DNA from: Burkholderia sp. Bp8963
Lineage (GTDB): Bacteria; Pseudomonadota; Gammaproteobacteria; Burkholderiales; Burkholderiaceae
Length of the DNA: 64,000 nucleotides
Reading direction: 5' to 3'
Assembly (NCBI RefSeq): GCF_003854275.1
Contig: NZ_QTQP01000039.1
Span: forward strand, 1 to 64,000
Both the position numbers and the translations under genes were made by a program. The notes beneath the pieces are model-generated. The model had not been told where the DNA came from. It searched no databases and saw only the letters and a program-made list of their open reading frames with translations. Each line of letters starts with the position of its first letter. Position 1 is the first letter of the stretch. Positions 59,678 to 64,000 of the stretch are shown here, piece after piece.

Positions 59678-60115
59678 TCAGGCGGCGAGCGGGTCGAGCG
59701 CGGCGCGCAGCGCGTCGGACAGCGGCACGGGCCGGCGCGTGTCGCGATCGACGTACACGTGGACGAAATGGCCCTGCGCGGCCGGCGCGGTTTCGCCGTG
59801 CGCGAACAGCCCGATCTCGTAGCGCACGCTCGACGTGCCGAGCTTCGCGACGCGCAGCCCCGCTTCGACTGTCTGCGGGAACACGAGCGGCGCGAAGTAG
59901 TTGCACTGCGTCTCGACGACGAGCCCGATCGTCTGCGCGCGCTCGATGTCGAGCACGCCGGCGCGGATCAGGTATTCGTTCACGACCGTGTCGAAGTAGC
60001 TGTAGTAGACGACGTTGTTCACGTGCCCGTAGACGTCGTTATCCATCCAGCGGGTCGTGATCGGCAGGAAGTGGCGGTAGGCGTCGCGGGAACGCGGCTG
60101 CGGCTTGTCGGACAT
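59678..60115 (-). CDS. Acyl-CoA thioesterase, 4HBT hotdog family
   Basis: A 145-residue hotdog-fold thioesterase with the active-site stretch RWMDNDVYGHVNNVVYYSYFD near residue 22, where the second Asp is the usual catalytic residue (4-hydroxybenzoyl-CoA thioesterase/YbgC type). The ATG at 60115 is chosen for the family N-terminus; upstream frame is a shadow. It heads the LivHMGF-like cassette with an 11-bp gap, so a role in CoA-thioester catabolism of the imported acid is possible. It is 40 bp downstream of the Nudix gene. Confidence 0.9.
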   Translation of the reverse strand: MSDKPQPRSRDAYRHFLPITTRWMDNDVYGHVNNVVYYSYFDTVVNEYLIRAGVLDIERAQTIGLVVETQCNYFAPLVFPQTVEAGLRVAKLGTSSVRYEIGLFAHGETAPAAQGHFVHVYVDRDTRRPVPLSDALRAALDPLAA

Positions 60116-60155
60116 GGCGATGGCGGTCAGAGTCGGGACGATGGGCGCGCGCGGG

Positions 60156-60704
60156 TCATTGCCCGGGCCGGTCGACGAACTCGAAATCGAGCCCGCGCGC
60201 GCGCATCCAGTCCGCGAGCGCGTAGCCGGTGCCGGCACGCCACGGGCGCAGCAGCGGCGGCTCGACGAGCCGGTATTCGAGCAGCTCCGGCGACAGCGTG
60301 ATCGCTCCCGATGCGCGCACGTGGTACGCGATGATCAGTTCGTTCTTGCGGATGAATTCGTAGACGCCGACGAGCGAAATCTGCTCGGCCTTCAGCGCGG
60401 TTTCCTCGCGCACCTCGCGCGCGATGCCGTCCTCGGGCGTCTCGCCGCGCTCGAGGAACCCGGTGATCAGCGCGAACATCCCTTCCGGCCACGCGGCGTT
60501 GCGCGCGAGCAGGATCTTGCCGTCGATCTCGACGATCGCAGCAACGACGGGCAGCGGGTTGTTCCAGTGGACGTAGCCGCAGGTTTCGTCCGGACAGGCC
60601 TGGCGGAGGCGGCCGCCCTCCTCGGCGGGATCGGCGCGCTCGGTGAGCGGTTTCGCGCAGCGCGGGCAAAAGCGGTAGTCGGCGAGAGTCATCGATGGGG
60701 ACAT
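60156..60704 (-). CDS. Nudix hydrolase with N-terminal zinc ribbon
   Basis: A 182-residue Nudix protein. Cys13, Cys16, Cys37 and Cys42 form a zinc ribbon like that of NudC. The Nudix box is at residues 82-104 (GFLERGE ... REVREETAL), with the catalytic REVREE intact and the later consensus Gly replaced by Ala. NADH pyrophosphatase-like activity is suggested by the ribbon, but it lacks the NudC C-terminal SQPWPFP motif. Start uncertain: ATG 60704 or ATG 60692, neither with a strong ribosome site. Confidence 0.88.
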   Translation of the reverse strand: MSPSMTLADYRFCPRCAKPLTERADPAEEGGRLRQACPDETCGYVHWNNPLPVVAAIVEIDGKILLARNAAWPEGMFALITGFLERGETPEDGIAREVREETALKAEQISLVGVYEFIRKNELIIAYHVRASGAITLSPELLEYRLVEPPLLRPWRAGTGYALADWMRARGLDFEFVDRPGQ

Positions 60705-60890
60705 GGCGGACGCCGCAATGCCGCCCGCAGGACGGCCCGCACGCCCGCTCGGCACGGGAAAGGCTTCATTCTAGCGAGTTTGCCCGCGATGCTGCGGATC
60801 TGGCCCCGGTCATGACAGGGTTGATCGTGCGCGTCCCGCGACGGATACGCCCATGCCACGCCCCTGTCCATGGTCGTGCTTCGCGCTTGG

Positions 60891-62123
60891 TCAGGCCTTG
60901 CGCCGCGCGCGCCACGCGAACCCCGCTGTGCCGACGACAAGCGATGCCACCGCAACCCACAGCGCAGGCGTGAAGGTGCCCGCATATGCGACCAGCGGTG
61001 CCGCAACGAGCGGCCCGGCAATCTGCCCGATCCCGTACGACGCAGTCGCATAACCCATCAGCCCGGCCGCGCGATCACCATGCAGCCGGCGCGCTTCGCG
61101 CATCGCGAACAGCGTGATCGCGGTGAACGGCAGCCCGAGCAGCATGCTGCCGAGCGCGAGGCCCGGCGCGCTCGGCCAGACGATCCCGAGCGCGATCCCG
61201 GCCGCCTGCACCGCACAGCCGCCCGCGAGCAGCAGCCGGTTGTCCCAGTGCGCGGGCAGCCGAGCAGCAGCCACCGCGCCGACGCTCACCGCCGCGCCGA
61301 ACATCGGCCAGAACAGGTCGGGCCACGGCGAGCCGGCCGGCAGCACCGCGCGCGCGATCACCGGCAGGAACGTCGCGGTGATGATGTAGCCGAAGCCCGG
61401 CAACCCGTACAGCACGACGAGCCAGATCGCATCGGCGCGCTGCGGCTGCGCGGCGGCCCGGGCGGAATTGGCCGGCGTGTGCGGCGAACCGGCCGGCGCG
61501 TGTGGCGAACCGGCCGGCGTGGCGCTGCCGAAAACGCGCCAGATCGCGGCCGACAGCACGGCGGCCAGCGCCGCGAAGCCGAGCCAGCCCGCCGCCGCAC
61601 GATGGCCGGCCAGCGCGCTGCCGATCAGCCCAGTCAACACGATGCCGAGGCCGGGCCCCGCAAAGATCACGCCGCCCCATTCCGGCGCGTGCAGTTCCGC
61701 AAGCCGCCGCAAGCCCCATTGCGATGCGAACACGAACGTCCATGCGCTGACGGCGCCCGCGACGAACCGCACCGCGAGCCACACGGGCAGCAAGTGGCCG
61801 ACGCCCATCGCGGCGGTCAGCAGCACGGTCGCCACGAGCCCGAAGCGGACCATGGACGCCGGCGCGACCCGCAGCGCCGCGCAACTGAGCGCGCCGGCGA
61901 AATAGCCCGCGTAATTCGCGGATGCGAGCCAGCCGCCGGCCTTCAGGCCGATCGAGCCGTCGCCGAGCATCAGCGGCAGCAGCGGCGTGAATGCGAAGCG
62001 GCCGACGCCCAGCGCGACCGCGAGCCCGATCATGCACGCGAGCGCGGCGGTGCGGGCGCGCCGGTCGGCGTCACGGAGCGGAAGTGCGGAAGCGGCAGCA
62101 GGCGGGAAATCGGGGCGTGACAT
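60891..62123 (-). CDS. YbfB/YjiJ-family MFS transporter
   Basis: A 410-residue twelve-helix permease with the family motif GLAVALGVGRFAFTPLLPLML near residue 34 and ASANYAGYFAGALSCAAL. The central cytoplasmic loop near residues 202-220 contains a seven-residue repeat (GSPHAPA/GSPHTPA) from a 21-bp DNA repeat. It diverges from a LysR-type regulator with a 125-bp gap, so it is probably induced by that regulator. Substrate unknown for the family. Confidence 0.9.
   Translation of the reverse strand: MSRPDFPPAAASALPLRDADRRARTAALACMIGLAVALGVGRFAFTPLLPLMLGDGSIGLKAGGWLASANYAGYFAGALSCAALRVAPASMVRFGLVATVLLTAAMGVGHLLPVWLAVRFVAGAVSAWTFVFASQWGLRRLAELHAPEWGGVIFAGPGLGIVLTGLIGSALAGHRAAAGWLGFAALAAVLSAAIWRVFGSATPAGSPHAPAGSPHTPANSARAAAQPQRADAIWLVVLYGLPGFGYIITATFLPVIARAVLPAGSPWPDLFWPMFGAAVSVGAVAAARLPAHWDNRLLLAGGCAVQAAGIALGIVWPSAPGLALGSMLLGLPFTAITLFAMREARRLHGDRAAGLMGYATASYGIGQIAGPLVAAPLVAYAGTFTPALWVAVASLVVGTAGFAWRARRKA
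61466..61520. repeat. 21-bp tandem repeat in the YbfB/YjiJ-like gene
   Basis: About 2.6 near-identical units of 21 bp starting at 61466, 61487 and 61508 (core CCGGCCGGCG...GGCG). The period is a multiple of three, so copy-number change would lengthen or shorten the central loop of the permease without a frameshift. Confidence 0.8.
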
Positions 62124-62248
62124 GGCGCGGTGCTGGCCGGCGCGAGCACGCCCGGCCGGAACGGAAGTCGGAATGCTTCGATCGTAGCTTGACCAAACAT
62201 TCTCGAAAAATGAATAATTGTGAATCCACTCATCGCTCGGAGAGAATC

Positions 62249-63181
62249 ATGGACCTGGCGGCGCTGGCGATTTTCCGGGCCGTCGTGCGCGAGAACGGCG
62301 TCACGCGCGCGGCGGCGAAGCTCAATCGCGTGCAGTCGAACGTCACGACCCGCATCAAGCAGCTCGAGGAGGAACTCGGCGCGGCGCTGTTCGTGCGCGA
62401 CGGCCGGCGGCTCGTGCTGACGCCGGCGGGCCGGACGCTGCTGCCGTATGCGGAGCGCCTGCTCGCGCTCGCCGACGAGGCGCGCCACGCGGTGCGCGAG
62501 GACCACCCGCGCGGCCGCCTGCGGCTCGGCACGATGGAGAGCACGGCTGCGAGCCGCCTGCCCGGCGTGCTCGCCCGCTACCACCAGGCCTGGCCGGACG
62601 TCACGCTCGAGCTCGTGACGGGCACGACCTGCAGCCTGATCGAGCGGGTCCGCGAATTCGAGATCGACGCCGCGCTGGTCGCGCGGCCGCCTGCGCCGGT
62701 CGAGCTGCCGGACACGTTCGACGTGGTGCCGATATTCCGCGAGGATCTGCTGCTGCTCACGCCGCGCGGGCATCCGCCGGTGCGCACGCCACGCGACGTG
62801 ATCCTGCCGACGCTGATCGCGTTCGAGCGCGGCTGCACGTACCGCGCCTACGTCGAGCAATGGTATGCGGCGCACGGCGTGAAGCCGGCGCGTGTGCTGG
62901 AGCTCGGTTCATATCACGCAATCGTCGCGTGCGTCGCCGCTGGAGCGGGCGTCGCGGTCGCACCGCGCTCGGTGCTCGACCTGCAACCGGAAGCCGACAA
63001 CGTGACGCTGCACGCGGTGCCCGAGTTCGACGGCATCGACACGCTGCTCGTGTGGCGACAAGGCCATGCGTCGGCCGCGCTCGACGCGCTGCAGGATGCG
63101 CTCGTCGCGGCGGCACGGGGCACGCAGGTGGAGGCCGCTGCGGCCGGCGCGCCGCCACGCGCGACGCCGGTTCCTGCGTGA
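62249..63181 (+). CDS. LysR-family regulator
   Basis: A 310-residue LysR-type regulator: helix-turn-helix at 1-60 (ALAIFRAVVRENGVTRAAAKLNRVQSNVTTRIKQLEEELG), effector domain from ~90 (GRLRLGTMESTAASRLPGVL). The ATG at 62249 follows TCGGAGAGAATC. Its position, back to back with the YbfB/YjiJ-type permease, suggests it controls that gene. The effector is unknown. Confidence 0.92.
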   Translation: MDLAALAIFRAVVRENGVTRAAAKLNRVQSNVTTRIKQLEEELGAALFVRDGRRLVLTPAGRTLLPYAERLLALADEARHAVREDHPRGRLRLGTMESTAASRLPGVLARYHQAWPDVTLELVTGTTCSLIERVREFEIDAALVARPPAPVELPDTFDVVPIFREDLLLLTPRGHPPVRTPRDVILPTLIAFERGCTYRAYVEQWYAAHGVKPARVLELGSYHAIVACVAAGAGVAVAPRSVLDLQPEADNVTLHAVPEFDGIDTLLVWRQGHASAALDALQDALVAAARGTQVEAAAAGAPPRATPVPA

Positions 63182-63210
63182 AGGAAGGGGTCGCAACACG
63201 TAGACGCAAA

Positions 63211-63242
63211 ACGGCCCGACCGGCAATTGCCGGTCGGGCCGT
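63211..63242 (-). terminator. Strong palindromic terminator for alaS
   Basis: A 32-bp perfect palindrome, arms ACGGCCCGACCGGCAA and its complement, lies between the convergent LysR and alaS genes. On the minus strand TTTTGCG follows, a short U tract, so it mainly serves alaS (stop 45 bp upstream); it may also block the LysR transcript. Confidence 0.85.
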
Positions 63243-63287
63243 CGTCATCTTGCTATCGCGACGCCCTTGCGGGCGCCGCCGCTGACA

Positions 63288-64000
63288 TCAGAGCCGCTCT
63301 TCGACCCAGCCCTTGACGCCCGCAAGCGCCGCCGGCAGGTTCGCCGGCTCGGTGCCGCCTGCCTGCGCCATGTCCGGACGGCCGCCGCCCTTGCCGCCGA
63401 CCTGCTGCGCGACGAAGTTCACGAGCTCGCCGGCCTTGACCTTCTTGCTCGCATCGGCCGTCACGCCCGCGATCAGGCTGACCTTGCCGCCTTCGACCGC
63501 CGCCAGCACGATCGCCGCGCTCTTCAGCTTGTCCTTCAGCTTGTCGACCGTCTCGCGCAGCGTCTTCGCATCGGCGCCGTCGAGCGTCGCGGCCAGCACG
63601 TGCACGCCGGCGATTTCGACGGCCTGCTGCGCGAGCTCGTCGCCCTGGCTCGATGCGAGCTTCGACTTCAGCGCGCCCAGTTCCTTCTCGAGCGACTTCA
63701 CCTGGTCCTGCACCTGCGCAATGCGCTGCGTCAGTTCCGACGGCTGCGCCTTCAGCGCGGCTGCCGCTTCGTTCATGCGCGCGTCGAGGTCCTGCACGTA
63801 GCGCACCGCGTTGTCGCCGGTGATCGCCTCGACGCGGCGGATGCCGGCCGCGACGCCGCCTTCGACGACGATCTTGAAGAAGCCGATGTCCCCCGTGCGG
63901 CTCACGTGCGTGCCGCCGCACAGTTCGCGCGAGAAGCCGAGGTCGAGCACGCGCACTTCGTCGCCGTACTTCTCGCCGAACAGCGCCATCGCACCGCCCT
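63288..64000 (-). CDS. alaS: Alanyl-tRNA synthetase, C-terminal part (5' truncated by window)
   Basis: About the last 237 residues of AlaS; the reading frame is open to the window end, where ...GGAMALFGEKYGDEVRVLDLG, the conserved start of the post-catalytic region, can be read. The editing domain metal motif ELCGGTHV supplies a Cys and a His ligand. A coiled coil follows (residues ~75-120 of the fragment) and then the C-Ala/DHHA1 domain ending with GGGRPDMAQAGG and VKGWVEERL. The enzyme charges tRNA-Ala; the aminoacylation domain is outside the window. Confidence 0.96.
   Translation of the reverse strand, partial: GGAMALFGEKYGDEVRVLDLGFSRELCGGTHVSRTGDIGFFKIVVEGGVAAGIRRVEAITGDNAVRYVQDLDARMNEAAAALKAQPSELTQRIAQVQDQVKSLEKELGALKSKLASSQGDELAQQAVEIAGVHVLAATLDGADAKTLRETVDKLKDKLKSAAIVLAAVEGGKVSLIAGVTADASKKVKAGELVNFVAQQVGGKGGGRPDMAQAGGTEPANLPAALAGVKGWVEERL

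Noticed and set aside
1..64000. CRISPR arrays, insertion sequences, tRNA or rRNA genes, prophage
   Set aside because: No regularly spaced repeats, no transposase or integrase, no tRNA-like or rRNA stretches were seen in reading both strands.

Overview
The window is a dense, GC-rich stretch of chromosome with short intergenic gaps, strongly G/C third codon positions and many 4-base ATGA overlaps between neighbours. The protein families and their order (ETF-ubiquinone oxidoreductase, AroC, an LplT/PlsC fusion, WrbA-DUF2069, uvrD-valS-galU, a full inositol locus, AlaS) point to a Burkholderia species, probably of the B. cepacia complex. This is an inference from protein content, not a database match. 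I see no rRNA, tRNA, insertion sequence, prophage or CRISPR array.

Layout. 1-476: 3' end of an ETF-QO gene and its terminator. 631-5258: a ribokinase / MFS permease / DapA-like aldolase operon diverging from a LacI-type regulator, with palindromic operators between them. 5434-9242 (minus): aroC, an MFS-acyltransferase fusion and a CBS-pair protein. 9437-14944: DUF962 protein, YihY, wrbA-DUF2069, a GlcD-like FAD oxidase, a metallophosphoesterase and a 51-codon gene. 15061-21087: a LysR regulator diverging from a four-gene AaeXAB/FusC-type aromatic acid efflux operon. 21143-25668: an EpsG-like protein, a chemoreceptor with a sigma-28-type promoter, and an Fsr-like permease. 25776-32997: mtnN overlapping uvrD, diverging from valS-galU.

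33080-38191: a DUF4136 lipoprotein and a three-gene signalling operon (OmpR-type regulator, secreted LysM-FecR protein, CHASE2-PAS histidine kinase). 38470-39344: an unrecognised 132-residue protein and a TusA-family protein. 39436-54556: the inositol locus. An RpiR-type regulator, two Gfo/Idh dehydrogenases, two TIM-barrel isomerases and a sugar ABC importer are on the minus strand; iolC (fused to DUF2090), iolD, iolE and iolB are on the plus strand. Three GGAA-N6-TTCC boxes, the motif published for rhizobial IolR, lie upstream of the regulator gene and in the divergent importer/iolC promoter. Together the genes would import inositol, oxidise it (IolG), dehydrate it (IolE), open the ring (IolD), isomerise (IolB), phosphorylate and cleave it (IolC-DUF2090). 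The final semialdehyde dehydrogenase (IolA/MmsA) is not in the window.

54611-60704: a UPF0303 protein, a short-chain dehydrogenase, a tightly overlapped thioesterase-LivH-LivM-LivG-LivF cassette without a binding protein, and a Nudix hydrolase. 60891-63181: a YbfB/YjiJ-type permease and its divergent LysR regulator. 63288-64000: the 3' part of alaS with a strong terminator.

The best candidates for poorly described biology are the CHASE2 kinase / FecR-LysM / regulator operon and the LivF-like ATPase whose Walker A lysine is arginine. The clearest regulatory signals are the IolR boxes, an 11-bp inverted repeat bracketing a perfect TATAAT before galU, and the sigma-28 promoter of the chemoreceptor.
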